This document shows, in pieces, positions 53,703 through 62,848 of a stretch of 64,000 nt of DNA. The notes beneath the pieces are model-generated. The model was not told the origin of the DNA, searched no databases, and saw nothing but the letters and a program-made list of their open reading frames with translations. Both the position numbers and the translations under genes were made by a program. Origin of the DNA: an uncultured Methanobrevibacter sp. (lineage in GTDB: Archaea; Methanobacteriota; Methanobacteria; Methanobacteriales; Methanobacteriaceae); contig ONSJ01000008.1 in the NCBI GenBank assembly GCA_900320515.1, positions 1-64,000 of the forward strand. The letters are read 5' to 3'. Each line of letters opens with the position of its first letter. Position 1 is the first letter of the stretch.

Positions 53703-54185
53703 CTAAACGAACATGTCATTTTGGTTGGAAGGTGTGACGTTGATTTGAACTGATCCGAAAGTTTTGTCGATTAGCCAAATGCAGTGAAGTTTAGCCTTAA
53801 AAATACGTTTGAGGGTTCTGAAAAATTCATTTTTAGTAATTCCATCCTCAAATATTTGTTCAGTAACGACAAATTGCTGCAGGATGTCCTGTGCAACCTG
53901 AAGCTCAAAATCAACCAGGAAATTATTCAAACCAAAGTTCAAATCCATGATGAAATCCTTTTGAGTCTTATTGTCAGCTTGCTTCATCAAGTCCAAATGT
54001 TGTGGAGCAACTTGGGTAGCGCATGCAACAATCAGGCAGTCCTTACCTTCTGGCTTTACAACATCCATGATATTTTCCTTTGGAAACTCAATGATATAGT
54101 GAAAATCAGCATTTTCATCGTATTTGACTTCCCTTAACAAATCTTCTTCAGATAACCATTGTCTAACATTTTCTTCAAGATTCAT
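53703..54185 (-). CDS. DUF2299 family protein
   Basis: A 160-residue archaeal protein (MNLEENVRQWLSEEDLLREV at the start, then FHYIIEFPKENIMDVVKPEG) of the DUF2299 type, all methanogen or euryarchaeal as far as is known. Predicted fold is alpha+beta, soluble, similar to type III secretion chaperone-like folds. Its position beside cdc6 and the origin is conserved in Methanothermobacter, from memory. Its stop lies only a few bases from the last ORB copy. No function is known. Confidence 0.75.
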   Translation of the reverse strand: MNLEENVRQWLSEEDLLREVKYDENADFHYIIEFPKENIMDVVKPEGKDCLIVACATQVAPQHLDLMKQADNKTQKDFIMDLNFGLNNFLVDFELQVAQDILQQFVVTEQIFEDGITKNEFFRTLKRIFKAKLHCIWLIDKTFGSVQINVTPSNQNDMFV

Positions 54186-54249
54186 AATATCATCATTTAA
54201 TTAAAAATTTATAATAAATTATTTATTTTTTAATTATATAAATTAAACT

Positions 54250-55287
54250 ATGATAGATTTTAATAATTTGATTAATGATATAATAACAACAAAAATAAGC
54301 TGCATTACATCATTAAAATTATTTTTATTTATTATATTTGCACTGATAATATCATTGATAATAGATATGGCTTTTGGGGAGCTTCCAACAAGAATACATC
54401 CTGTTGTTGTGATGGGATCAATTATCAATTTCTTTAAAAGAATGTTTATAGGAATTAAAAACAGGATATCAGGATTGTTTGTTGTTGTTGGAGTTTATCT
54501 AGTGTCTATTATTATATTATATTTAATTTATTTAATTTGCAGTTGGAATTTCGTTTTGTTTTTCATTGTTTTTGCAATACTATTGTCATCGACATTTTCA
54601 GTCAATATGCTGTTGAAGACCGCAGATGATGTGAAATGTGCGCTTGATGAAAGCATTGGCAAGGCAAGGCAAATGGTATCCTATCTGGTTAGTCGTGACA
54701 CTGATGAGCTGACGGAATCCTTCATCGTTTCAGCCACTATTGAAAGCCTGACTGAAAACATAACGGATTCATATGTTGCACCTGTTTTATATTATTTCAT
54801 CTTTGGTGTTGTCATTTTATTGCATCCTATAGACAATCAGCTGTTTTATCTGCTTTTGATTCCAATGGCATACAGAATTTCAAACACCCTTGATGCAATG
54901 CTTGGATACAAGACTGACGAGCTTATTGACATTGGTTTTGTCCCTGCAAAGATAGATGACATATTGAATTTCATTCCTTCACGAATAGCAGGAGTATTCA
55001 TTGTCATTTCGGCTTATCTGCTAAATCTTGACGGTAAAAATGCATATAAGGTAATGATGAGAGATGCAAGAAAATGCCCGTCACCTAATTCAGGTTATAC
55101 CATGGCAACAACAGCCGGAGCATTGAACATTCAGTTGATTAAAAAGGATACCTATATTTTAGGTGATGACAATAAAGTTATAACAAAAGAGGATATTTCA
55201 AAAGCGGTAAGCCTGTCAAAAATAACAATTAACCTGTTTACGATTGTCATTATATTTTTACTTTCTTTAATTTATGTGATATTATGA
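54250..55287 (+). CDS. cbiB: Adenosylcobinamide-phosphate synthase (CbiB)
   Basis: CbiB attaches aminopropanol phosphate (or its analogue) to adenosylcobyric acid. The 345-residue membrane protein has 5-7 hydrophobic segments and the family motifs DMAFGELPTRIHPVVVMG, LVSRDTDELTESFIVSATIE and CPSPNSGYTMATTAGAL. Translation overlaps cbiG by 4 bases, so the two genes are coupled. The 5' end is about 40-60 bases from the divergent DUF2299 gene. Confidence 0.94.
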   Translation: MIDFNNLINDIITTKISCITSLKLFLFIIFALIISLIIDMAFGELPTRIHPVVVMGSIINFFKRMFIGIKNRISGLFVVVGVYLVSIIILYLIYLICSWNFVLFFIVFAILLSSTFSVNMLLKTADDVKCALDESIGKARQMVSYLVSRDTDELTESFIVSATIESLTENITDSYVAPVLYYFIFGVVILLHPIDNQLFYLLLIPMAYRISNTLDAMLGYKTDELIDIGFVPAKIDDILNFIPSRIAGVFIVISAYLLNLDGKNAYKVMMRDARKCPSPNSGYTMATTAGALNIQLIKKDTYILGDDNKVITKEDISKAVSLSKITINLFTIVIIFLLSLIYVIL

Positions 55288-56297
55288 AAATAGCAATAAT
55301 TTCTGTATCAAAAAAGGGCCAGGAATTGGCATTTGATTTAAAGAATAAATTAGATTCAGATTCCACAATAATAAAATGTGATTTATATCATAAAAATGTC
55401 AAGAAATGCATTCCTATTTTATTTTATGAATATGATGCAATCATTGCCGTCATGGCTTCAGGCATATTAATCAGATCGATTGCACCTCTAGTTGAATCCA
55501 AAGTCACAGACCCTGCCGTGATAAACATAGACGATAACGGAAAATTTGTGATATCTGCATTATCAGGGCATTTGGGCGGTGCCAATGAGCTTGCTGGTAA
55601 GGTTGCCGGTTTGATTGATGCAACACCTGTCATAACAACTTCAACTGACGTCAACAAAAAATTGGGAATTGACGTTCTGGCAAAGGATCTGTATTTATCC
55701 ATTGACAATACAAAGGAGATCTTGCACTTCAATAAAGCCATATTGGAAGGCCGTGAAATCTCACTAACTGTCAATCCAGACATGAATTTTGATTATTTGT
55801 TTGATTATCTGAATAATGTTACACTTGAAATCGATGTTTCAATTGAATATTCGCCAAAAGTCAATACAGATGAAATACATGTCAGTTTTGATGACCATGA
55901 AATGACATTGAAAGAGAGAAAGATAGTTGTCGGAATAGGATGCAGGCGTGGAAAGGAATGTAGGTTCATTTATGATGGGCTTAAAAAATCATTGGATGAT
56001 TTGAAAATACTTCATTCAAGAGTTAACTTGCTTGCTTCAGCTGAAATAAAGAAAGATGAAAAGGGCATTCTTGAATTGTCCAAAAAATTGAATATACCTG
56101 TTGAATTTGTTGAAATTGACAAATTGAAATTGTTTGAATCAAGTGATGTTTCCAAATCGGAATTTGTTTATTCGAAGTTTGGCATTTATGGCGTTTGCGA
56201 ACCGTCAGCATTGATAATGGCAGGTTTTGATTCAGAATTAATATACAAAAAAACTTCATATGAAGGCGTTACAATAGCGGTTGCCATCTCAAAATAA
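55284..56297 (+). CDS. cbiG: Cobalt-precorrin 5A hydrolase
   Basis: CbiG opens the lactone ring of cobalt-precorrin 5A with loss of acetaldehyde. The 337-residue protein has the N-terminal domain (MKIAIISVSKKGQELAFDLK, VMASGILIRSIAPLV, SALSGHLGGANELA) and the C-terminal CobE/CbiG domain (VVGIGCRRGKECRFIYDGL, SEFVYSKFGIYGVCEPSALI). The overlap with cbiB shows translational coupling. It carries an ORB-like sequence TTACACTTGAAA at 55819-55830 within the coding region. Confidence 0.93.
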   Translation: MKIAIISVSKKGQELAFDLKNKLDSDSTIIKCDLYHKNVKKCIPILFYEYDAIIAVMASGILIRSIAPLVESKVTDPAVINIDDNGKFVISALSGHLGGANELAGKVAGLIDATPVITTSTDVNKKLGIDVLAKDLYLSIDNTKEILHFNKAILEGREISLTVNPDMNFDYLFDYLNNVTLEIDVSIEYSPKVNTDEIHVSFDDHEMTLKERKIVVGIGCRRGKECRFIYDGLKKSLDDLKILHSRVNLLASAEIKKDEKGILELSKKLNIPVEFVEIDKLKLFESSDVSKSEFVYSKFGIYGVCEPSALIMAGFDSELIYKKTSYEGVTIAVAISK

Positions 56298-56326
56298 TAT
56301 TTTATAAAAAATAGTAAAAAACTAAA

Positions 56327-56575
56327 TTAGATTGCTTCTAATTTAGATAGAACTTCCCAAATTAAAGTTCTTGCATGCACTGGAATATTAGGATCATTAC
56401 TTATTTCATCTAATTTTCCAAGAACAGTACTTATTCTTACAGATTGGTCTTGTTCATCATCCTTTAACAATTCACAAGACTGACTTGCTGCTTCCCTGAT
56501 ATTACGAGGAACAGTGTTATTATCTGAAATATAGTCAAGAATTTCACATACTTCTTCAATTGCTTGATTACTCAT
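56327..56575 (-). CDS. UPF0147 family protein
   Basis: An 82-residue acidic all-helical protein of the archaeal UPF0147 family (LDYISDNNTVPRNIREAASQ, then ISTVLGKLDEISNDPNIPVH). It likely forms a four-helix bundle. It is widespread in archaea with unknown role. It stands alone near the cbiB-cbiG genes; the short spacer 56298-56326 separates convergent stops. Confidence 0.9.
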   Translation of the reverse strand: MSNQAIEEVCEILDYISDNNTVPRNIREAASQSCELLKDDEQDQSVRISTVLGKLDEISNDPNIPVHARTLIWEVLSKLEAI

Positions 56576-56720
56576 TTATTCTCCCTCCAAAATAAAATAA
56601 TTAAAATAAGTAAAAATAACTATTAAGATAATATTTGTCTGTAATAGATTTAAATAGTTTTTGGTAATGAGATGTATTTTATTAGAAAAATATATATTTT
56701 ATTAAAATGAATTATTATAC

Positions 56721-56888
56721 ATGTCAGATGTAAGCAAAACCACAATAAATTTACCAGTAGATTTAAAAAAAGAATTGAAAAAAATGGCAATTGATGAAGA
56801 CACTTCATTATCCGGATTAATCATTAAAATGATTGAAGAAGGAATGAAAAACAGAACTAAAACAAATGTAATTTCAGATGAAGATTAA
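56721..56888 (+). CDS. Ribbon-helix-helix (CopG-like) small DNA-binding protein, 55 aa
   Basis: A 55-residue protein: SKTTINLPVDLKKELKKMAI (beta strand then helix) and DTSLSGLIIKMIEEGMKN. The TTINLP strand and S-L-S-G-LI turn are typical of ribbon-helix-helix repressors, which bind DNA as dimers. A good TATA-like AAAAATATATATTTT (about 56686-56700) lies upstream, and the start is near or at the transcript start. It converges on the aldolase gene with a 4-base overlap. It is not an obvious antitoxin, as no toxin is adjacent. Target unknown. Confidence 0.75.
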   Translation: MSDVSKTTINLPVDLKKELKKMAIDEDTSLSGLIIKMIEEGMKNRTKTNVISDED

Positions 56889-57460
56889 TCATTATCTTCA
56901 ACTGAATTTAACATTAACGTAATAAATTGAGTTTTAGCGGTCTCTTCAACAAAAACTGCAAGCAACATCGCTTCTTTTAAACAGTCACTTACACAAATCA
57001 CACCATGATTTTTTAAAATAAGTACATCTTCCCTACCAAGGCCTTCACTAGCATTTTTTGCAAGTTCGTCACTTCCTGGCTTTTCATAGCCGATGGATTG
57101 AAGATATGGTGTTACTATAGGTCCGAAACCTTCTAGCCTTTTGAGCTTTTTGTTTGAAAAGGCAAATCCTGTTGCATAGGGGGAATGGGTGTGCACAATG
57201 GCATTAACGTCAGATCTTTTTTTATAAATTTCCAAATGCATGTTTACTTCAGAAGATGGCTTTCCCTTAGTCAGGACATTACCGTCCATGTCAACAAGAA
57301 CGATATCCTCTTCACATAAGTTTGATAGGGATTTCAATGTTGGAGTAATGGCAACCACATTTCCAAATCGTGCACTGATGTTTCCAGATTTTCCGGAAAC
57401 CAAACCCTTATCATAGATTTCATTAGAGACGTCAATAATCTCAGCAATATTCTTTTTCAT
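56885..57460 (-). CDS. fucA: L-fuculose-phosphate aldolase family (class II aldolase/adducin)
   Basis: A 191-residue zinc aldolase. VSGKSGNISARFGNVVAIT, zinc ligands in VHTHSPYATGFAF (two His) and ILKNHGVICVSD (third His) are clear. The Methanocaldococcus homologue makes lactaldehyde for coenzyme F420, so that is a likely role here. The start follows AGGTTATTTTT at 11 bases from the DP1 gene stop; the two are probably cotranscribed. Alternatives in the family include methylthioribulose-phosphate dehydratase, but the HTHSP motif and neighbours favour fucA. Confidence 0.85.
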   Translation of the reverse strand: MKKNIAEIIDVSNEIYDKGLVSGKSGNISARFGNVVAITPTLKSLSNLCEEDIVLVDMDGNVLTKGKPSSEVNMHLEIYKKRSDVNAIVHTHSPYATGFAFSNKKLKRLEGFGPIVTPYLQSIGYEKPGSDELAKNASEGLGREDVLILKNHGVICVSDCLKEAMLLAVFVEETAKTQFITLMLNSVEDND

Positions 57461-57471
57461 AAAAATAACCT

Positions 57472-59205
57472 CTATAAGAATTTAAAGTGTCTGTATTTTC
57501 CTTTATGAAGGACAGGTACTTCAGCAGGGGTAGGATTGATGTTGTAAATTTTCTGGAACTCTGTCTGAGTCTGGAATGTACCTGAATTAATCAGATGAAC
57601 TCCCTTATACTTTTTGTAGCTGTTAATGTGAATATGGCCTGTATGGAAAACATCAGGAACCTCATCAATAACAAGATAGTCTTCAAGTTCTGATGCCAGT
57701 GGAGTTCTTTCACCATAAATTGGAGCCAAATGTCTTTTTTGAAGTAATTCAACCATAATTTCATCACTTTTCTCATATTCAAAGCTCTTGATGGCCATAA
57801 CCAGATCGTCAAAACTGCGTCCGTGGTAGATTAATACATTGATTCCGTCAAGGGAAACTACACCCGGATTTGAAATGAATTCGACATTGTCAAGCTCATA
57901 CAGTGCCTTTGCATATTCCTCAGGCACGGCCGGCTGCGGCTCAGCGACTCTTGATGCATCGTGGTTTCCAGGAGCAATGATTATTTTGATGTCACTTCTG
58001 ATATTGCCTAAAAACCTTGCAGCTTCGTTATACTGTTCTGTAATATCCTTAATGGCGAGTTCCTTGTCCTGGTTAGGATATACTCCTATACCGTCCACGA
58101 TATCTCCGCCGATAATCAGGTATTTGACATCTTCAGCAACTCTTCTTTGCTCCTCATCACCGGCTTCACAGTTAATCCAGTCAATGAATCTTTGAAAAGC
58201 GTCCTCTAGAAATGTCAGACTTCCAATGTGAACATCTGAAAGAAATACGATACCGAAGTCCATTTCCTTTTCAGGTATGCTTAAAACACCAGGGTTTATT
58301 ATTTCCTGTCCAAAGGCGAAACCGGCATCATTGCTTTTGTTTGCAATGACTCCAACAACCTCGTCCCTGACAAGCTTTTCGGCTTCTGCAAATAATTCCT
58401 CATTTTTGTTTGAAAATAGAATGGAGATGTTTCCAGTGTCATCTTCAAATTCTACGATTTTATGACCATTTTTACTGGATCTGATTTCACGAACCATCAG
58501 AATCAGGCTTAAGCTATCCATTCCGTCATCAATATCAGCTATTTTCGTATAGTTTCTAAGGTCAGGTCGTCTGGACAGTATCTTAGCAAGCTTTTCATAT
58601 CTGCTTTTAAAATAGGAAATGAGGTTTTCAAGCTCACCGCTTGTGTATGATTTTTTACTGGTGTCCTGAATGATTTTAAAGTCATATTCGACATTTGTCT
58701 TTTGTTCATTTCTTTTGAATTTGATTTTAGTATTCTTAATGGTTTCAGAAGCTTTTTCAATGGCTTCGTTTACATAGTGCTCAGGCTCATCACTTTGCTT
58801 TTTAAGGTCATCAATGGAATCAGGCTTTTTGGCTTCGACTTCTTTATTGCCGGAGCTTTTAGGCTTTTCGTCCATGACCTTTTTAGGCGGCTGCGCTTTT
58901 GCATCTGAAACTTTTTTAGCAGGCTGTGGTGTTTTGTCAACAGTCTTTTCAGTTTCTTCTTTGGGCTTGATTAAGGTGTCCTGATTATCCTTTTCAGGTG
59001 CTGCCTTAATTCCGGTGATTTCATCTATGGTTTCGCCGCTGACGCAAACCAAATCCTTAGATGTAAATTTATCACTTTTCAATTTGACTATTAAATTAGA
59101 TGCAAAATCCAGAGGGTTATCTGCCTTCATGACCTTGTCATAAGCTTCAGGTGATAGGTTAATTCCTTTTTTTGCAAACTTTAATAGAATTTTATTAGTT
59201 GACAT
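57472..59205 (-). CDS. polB: DNA polymerase D (PolII) small subunit DP1
   Basis: The 577-residue small subunit of the euryarchaeal replicative polymerase D, a 3'-5' exonuclease. The N-terminal region (to about 190) is a charged linker rich in K/E/P ([20 protein letters not shown]) after a short helical domain; an OB fold follows ([20 protein letters not shown]). The calcineurin-like nuclease core shows [27 protein letters not shown] and HTGHIHIN, so exonuclease residues are intact. The large subunit (DP2) is not in the window. Proximity to the origin is conserved in Methanothermobacter. Confidence 0.95.
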   Translation of the reverse strand: MSTNKILLKFAKKGINLSPEAYDKVMKADNPLDFASNLIVKLKSDKFTSKDLVCVSGETIDEITGIKAAPEKDNQDTLIKPKEETEKTVDKTPQPAKKVSDAKAQPPKKVMDEKPKSSGNKEVEAKKPDSIDDLKKQSDEPEHYVNEAIEKASETIKNTKIKFKRNEQKTNVEYDFKIIQDTSKKSYTSGELENLISYFKSRYEKLAKILSRRPDLRNYTKIADIDDGMDSLSLILMVREIRSSKNGHKIVEFEDDTGNISILFSNKNEELFAEAEKLVRDEVVGVIANKSNDAGFAFGQEIINPGVLSIPEKEMDFGIVFLSDVHIGSLTFLEDAFQRFIDWINCEAGDEEQRRVAEDVKYLIIGGDIVDGIGVYPNQDKELAIKDITEQYNEAARFLGNIRSDIKIIIAPGNHDASRVAEPQPAVPEEYAKALYELDNVEFISNPGVVSLDGINVLIYHGRSFDDLVMAIKSFEYEKSDEIMVELLQKRHLAPIYGERTPLASELEDYLVIDEVPDVFHTGHIHINSYKKYKGVHLINSGTFQTQTEFQKIYNINPTPAEVPVLHKGKYRHFKFL

Positions 59206-59366
59206 ACTGATAGAAAATTTATTTCTCTATGTTAATAAACTTTGAGAATTTTAAAAATCAATATTGATTTAATTGTGTGAATTTGGGTTAGGTTTATTAT
59301 ATATTAGACATATAATTTAAAACATTATATAATCTATATTTATAAAAGATTAATGATTGTGATAAA

Positions 59367-59864
59367 ATGGCAAGTAAAATACTTAGAGTTATACTAATAA
59401 TAGTGTTATTTATCGTATTTTTTGAATTGGGTCTATTTAGTTCATATACCATCGTAACAGCTGAGGCTCCTAACTTCCATGGATTGGTAGATATGCAGAT
59501 TTCAAAAATACAGGAATTCTTCAATCCACAGAAGGTTAACGACGTTTTGATTAAAGACCCGACTCCAGTCAACATTTCAAACAAAAAGGATGTGGCGCTT
59601 AAGATGGAATCGCTGTCGAAAGTGGATGGAGTGAATGTTGATTCAATGAATATAACAACATTCGATGACCCTGATAACAAAAACATTACCATAAACGTTG
59701 AGGCATTGGGTTATGCTTCACCTAACCAGACATCAGGACAGATTGTCATCAGTCAGGATCCGTCGTACAAGGTCATGGCAACAGGTAAGGCGACATATGG
59801 TGAAAATGGTCTGAGAGCAGATAAAAATACAGTTACGATAACTTCTGTTTTAAAATTGTACTAG
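59367..59864 (+). CDS. Membrane-anchored protein of unknown function, 165 aa
   Basis: A 165-residue protein: an N-terminal transmembrane helix (SKILRVILIIVLFIVFFELG), then an extracytoplasmic beta-rich domain of about 130 residues (NKKDVALKMESLSKVDGVNV, NITINVEALGYASPNQTSG). No family is recognised, though its location between the DP1 gene and cbiH is shared with Methanothermobacter, as far as remembered. It is followed 8 bases later by cbiH and may be cotranscribed. Confidence 0.7.
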   Translation: MASKILRVILIIVLFIVFFELGLFSSYTIVTAEAPNFHGLVDMQISKIQEFFNPQKVNDVLIKDPTPVNISNKKDVALKMESLSKVDGVNVDSMNITTFDDPDNKNITINVEALGYASPNQTSGQIVISQDPSYKVMATGKATYGENGLRADKNTVTITSVLKLY

Positions 59865-59872
59865 TGATATAA

Positions 59873-60946
59873 ATGATTAATGTAATAGGAATTGGCCAAA
59901 ATAGGGACAATATGACTTTAGGGGCTATCAAAGCCATTGAAGAGTCCGACGTTATCATCGGCTACAAAAAATATGTAGACCAAATTGAGGACTTAATCGA
60001 AGGAAAGGAGATAGTCAAAAAAGGAATGGGCGACGAGATAGCCAGAGCTGAATTTGCCATTAAAAAAAGTCAGGAAGGCCAAACAGTTTCATTAATCAGT
60101 TCCGGGGACCCTGGTGTATTCGGAATGGCAAACGTATTATATCAGATAGTAAGCAAATATGATGATGTTGAAATAAAGGTTTATCCCGGAGTGTCAGCCC
60201 TGAACTATGCATCAAGTCATTTGGGCGCTCCATTACACGACTTTGCTGCAATAAGCTTGAGCAATATCCTCACTCCCTTATCAGAAATTGAAAAGAAGTT
60301 GAGATATGCGCTTGAAGCCAATTTAATAGTTGCAATCTATAATCCCATAAGCAAAACACGTAAGGAACCTTTCAGAAGATTCAAACAATGTGTTTTGGAT
60401 ATCAAGGGTGAAGATGCATTGATAGGCATCATCGACAGTACTTATGATCCTCCAAAAGCAACAATCGTTGAAGTTAAGGATTTGACAGAAGACCTTGTTA
60501 ACATGTCCTGCACATTGATTGTCGGAAATGACATAACCTATGTCCAGGACGGTAAGATGATAACACCGAGAGGATATGTAATCAGGTCCAAGATTCATCC
60601 ATTATCACAAAATCATTATGAAAAATTCTTGAATGGCGAAGTGGCCCATGGTCCGAACCGTGAATGCGAATTCTACCCTTGCCATTGGGATGGCCAATAC
60701 TGTGATTTCTGCTATTGTCCATTTTACCCCTGCGGTGATTCTGCAACAGGGGGAGAGTGGATTAAGGGCAAGGGAGTGTGGAACTGTACAAACTGCCATT
60801 GGCTACATCAAAAGGAAACCGTTGAATATATCAGAGGGCCTTTGGAAAACATTCTTGAAGACGTTGAAGATTTGAAAACCAAAAAGAAAACTTTATTGAA
60901 ACTTAGAAAATCATGCTTATTGAAAACAGACCCAAATGATCTATAG
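59873..60946 (+). CDS. cbiH: Cobalt-precorrin-3B C17-methyltransferase fused to cysteine-rich domain
   Basis: A 357-residue fusion. Residues 1-240 are CbiH/Cob[53 protein letters not shown] and [11 protein letters not shown]. Residues about 260-320 carry nine Cys and several His ([33 protein letters not shown]), the cysteine-rich small domain (PF04071 type), likely metal-binding. In cobJ-type proteins this extension may hold an Fe-S cluster or cobalt/zinc. The gene is downstream of the 165-residue membrane protein gene. Confidence 0.92.
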   Translation: MINVIGIGQNRDNMTLGAIKAIEESDVIIGYKKYVDQIEDLIEGKEIVKKGMGDEIARAEFAIKKSQEGQTVSLISSGDPGVFGMANVLYQIVSKYDDVEIKVYPGVSALNYASSHLGAPLHDFAAISLSNILTPLSEIEKKLRYALEANLIVAIYNPISKTRKEPFRRFKQCVLDIKGEDALIGIIDSTYDPPKATIVEVKDLTEDLVNMSCTLIVGNDITYVQDGKMITPRGYVIRSKIHPLSQNHYEKFLNGEVAHGPNRECEFYPCHWDGQYCDFCYCPFYPCGDSATGGEWIKGKGVWNCTNCHWLHQKETVEYIRGPLENILEDVEDLKTKKKTLLKLRKSCLLKTDPNDL

Positions 60947-60957
60947 GGGAATTTGAA

Positions 60958-61554
60958 TTGACAATTAAAAATCTTTTAATAGAAATGAAAAACATGTCGG
61001 AGTTAATGGTGGATTTAGCTTATTCGGCTGTTTTATTCAACAGTAAAGCAGCAGCTGAAGAAGTTATTGCACTTGAAAATGAAGTCAACTCCATGAATTA
61101 CGAAATTAAAAAGGAATCGCTGGTAGCGGCCAGATCATATGAAGATGCAGAGAAACTAACAGCATTGATTGAAATTGCCGAAGCTGCTGAAACTATGGCA
61201 AATGCTGCTAAGGATTTGGCTGATTTAGTAATAACAGGGTTCAAACCACACCCTGTATTTAAGATGGTTATGGAAGAGTCTGACAAAAGCATTGTCAGGG
61301 TTTCCATTGACGAGTCATCAGAACTTGCCAATAATACTTTAGGAGATTTATTATTGGTAAACCGTACCGGTATGCGTGTTATTGCAATCAGAAGAGGTTC
61401 ATCATGGATTTATGGACCGGATAAACATACCACACTTTTACCGGACGATACATTAATTTTAAAAGGAACAGATGAAGGTGCCGATTTGCTTGAAAAATTA
61501 GCGGCAGGAACCTGTTCTTTAGAAGATATTCCAGAAGAATTAGAAGAAGACTAA
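60958..61554 (+). CDS. PhoU-like/TrkA-C domain protein, regulator of the MgtE-type transporter
   Basis: A 198-residue protein with N-terminal PhoU-like helices ([35 protein letters not shown]) and a C-terminal TrkA-C (RCK_C) ligand-binding domain ([40 protein letters not shown]). TTG 60958 is chosen as start with GGGGA about 8 bases upstream. It lies just before the membrane transporter (61.6-62.8 kb), suggesting it gates it. Similar small PhoU-TrkA_C proteins accompany divalent cation transporters in archaea. Confidence 0.85.
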   Translation: MTIKNLLIEMKNMSELMVDLAYSAVLFNSKAAAEEVIALENEVNSMNYEIKKESLVAARSYEDAEKLTALIEIAEAAETMANAAKDLADLVITGFKPHPVFKMVMEESDKSIVRVSIDESSELANNTLGDLLLVNRTGMRVIAIRRGSSWIYGPDKHTTLLPDDTLILKGTDEGADLLEKLAAGTCSLEDIPEELEED

Positions 61555-61588
61555 GGAAGTGAAAAAATGATTATGGGTAGTGATATGT

Positions 61589-62848
61589 GTGACAGACAAA
61601 CAGAAGAAGATTCGCACTCCACTATCTGTAAAATGGTCTGAGTTTTACGCAGAGCATAAATCAGTCATTAAAGAAGGATTAATAGCCCTTTTAATTTGCG
61701 CTATTGGAGACCTATGTGCTGGTGTTATTCTGGGTAAGATGACCTTTTTCCTTGAAACATTTCCGGGATTGCTGGTGGTAATTCCTGGAGCTATTGGAAT
61801 GAGAGGAAATATTTTCGGTTCTTTTGCATCAAGATTATCAACCAACCTTCACATTGGTATAATATCACCGGAATTCGAGTTTTCAGAGCAGTTAAACTAT
61901 AACATATACTCATCTTTTGTTTTGACAATGGTATTGTCATTGTTTTTAGCAATTATAGCTAAGATTCTATGTATCTTACTGCATCAACCGTCCATGAGTC
62001 TAATAGATTTCATGCTAATCTGTGTGTTTGCAGGAATAATTTCAAACTTGATTATGCTTCCGATTACAATGTTCGTGTCATTTAAAAGCTATGAACATGG
62101 ATGGGACCCGGACAACATAACAAGCCCTATCATTGCTGCATTCGGAGATCTGCTTACACTTCCGGCTATAATTGCATCAATATTTATTCTACAGGCAATG
62201 AACTTCAGCTTCATTTTTAAGGATGCCGTTCTTGTCATCGTTTTAATTGCTGTCTGCATCAGCTTTATTTATTGTTATCGTCTATCATATGAGACAAATA
62301 CCATTTTAAAACAGTCTACACCTGTCCTGCTTTTATGTTCCTTTTTAGGAGGGGCAGCAGGAAGCATCTTGAACTCAGCACTTGAAACATTGCTTACAAA
62401 CGCAAGTCTACTGACCTTATTGCCGCTGTTTTCAGGAGAGAGCGGAAGTTTAATAAGTATTTTGGGAGCCAGATTATCTTCAGGACTTCACTCAGGTTTG
62501 GTTGAACCGTTCAACAAGCCGAAGGGTGAAGCTGTTCATAATTTTGTGATTTGCTTTATTTTGGCGATTATAGTCTTCCCGCTAATCGGTCTTTTGGCAG
62601 AAGGATCATCCTTCGCTTTGGGAGTGGTCGGTGTCGGATTCGATAAGATAGTTGAAATAAGCACAATGTCCGGGCTTATTTTAGTGGCTATAATGGTAAT
62701 TCTTGTATATTACGTTTCCATTACCTCATACAATCATAATTTGGACCCGGACAATATAGTGATTCCTATTTCAACCAGTATCACAGATTCAATTTCAAGT
62801 TTTGTCCTGATTTCAGTTTCACTGCTCCTGTTGGGCACTTTGATTTAA
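61589..62848 (+). CDS. MgtE/SLC41-type magnesium transporter (two MgtE domains)
   Basis: A 419-residue membrane protein in two homologous halves, each with about five helices. The MgtE signature recurs: FPGLLVVIPGAIGMRGNIFG then ASRLSTNLHIG, and in half 2 FSGESGSLISILGARLSSGL; the metal-binding DPDNITSPIIAAFGDLL and DPDNIVIPISTSITD are conserved. No CBS domains are present, so the preceding PhoU-TrkA_C protein may take the regulatory role. GTG 61589 is preferred over GTG 61580 because GGTAGTGAT fits as ribosome binding site. Confidence 0.88.
   Translation: MTDKQKKIRTPLSVKWSEFYAEHKSVIKEGLIALLICAIGDLCAGVILGKMTFFLETFPGLLVVIPGAIGMRGNIFGSFASRLSTNLHIGIISPEFEFSEQLNYNIYSSFVLTMVLSLFLAIIAKILCILLHQPSMSLIDFMLICVFAGIISNLIMLPITMFVSFKSYEHGWDPDNITSPIIAAFGDLLTLPAIIASIFILQAMNFSFIFKDAVLVIVLIAVCISFIYCYRLSYETNTILKQSTPVLLLCSFLGGAAGSILNSALETLLTNASLLTLLPLFSGESGSLISILGARLSSGLHSGLVEPFNKPKGEAVHNFVICFILAIIVFPLIGLLAEGSSFALGVVGVGFDKIVEISTMSGLILVAIMVILVYYVSITSYNHNLDPDNIVIPISTSITDSISSFVLISVSLLLLGTLI

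Noticed and set aside
61567-61641. 24-codon frame (MIMGSDM...) ahead of the magnesium transporter
   Set aside because: It overlaps the transporter's start in another frame and lacks conservation signs; it is more likely leader than a gene.
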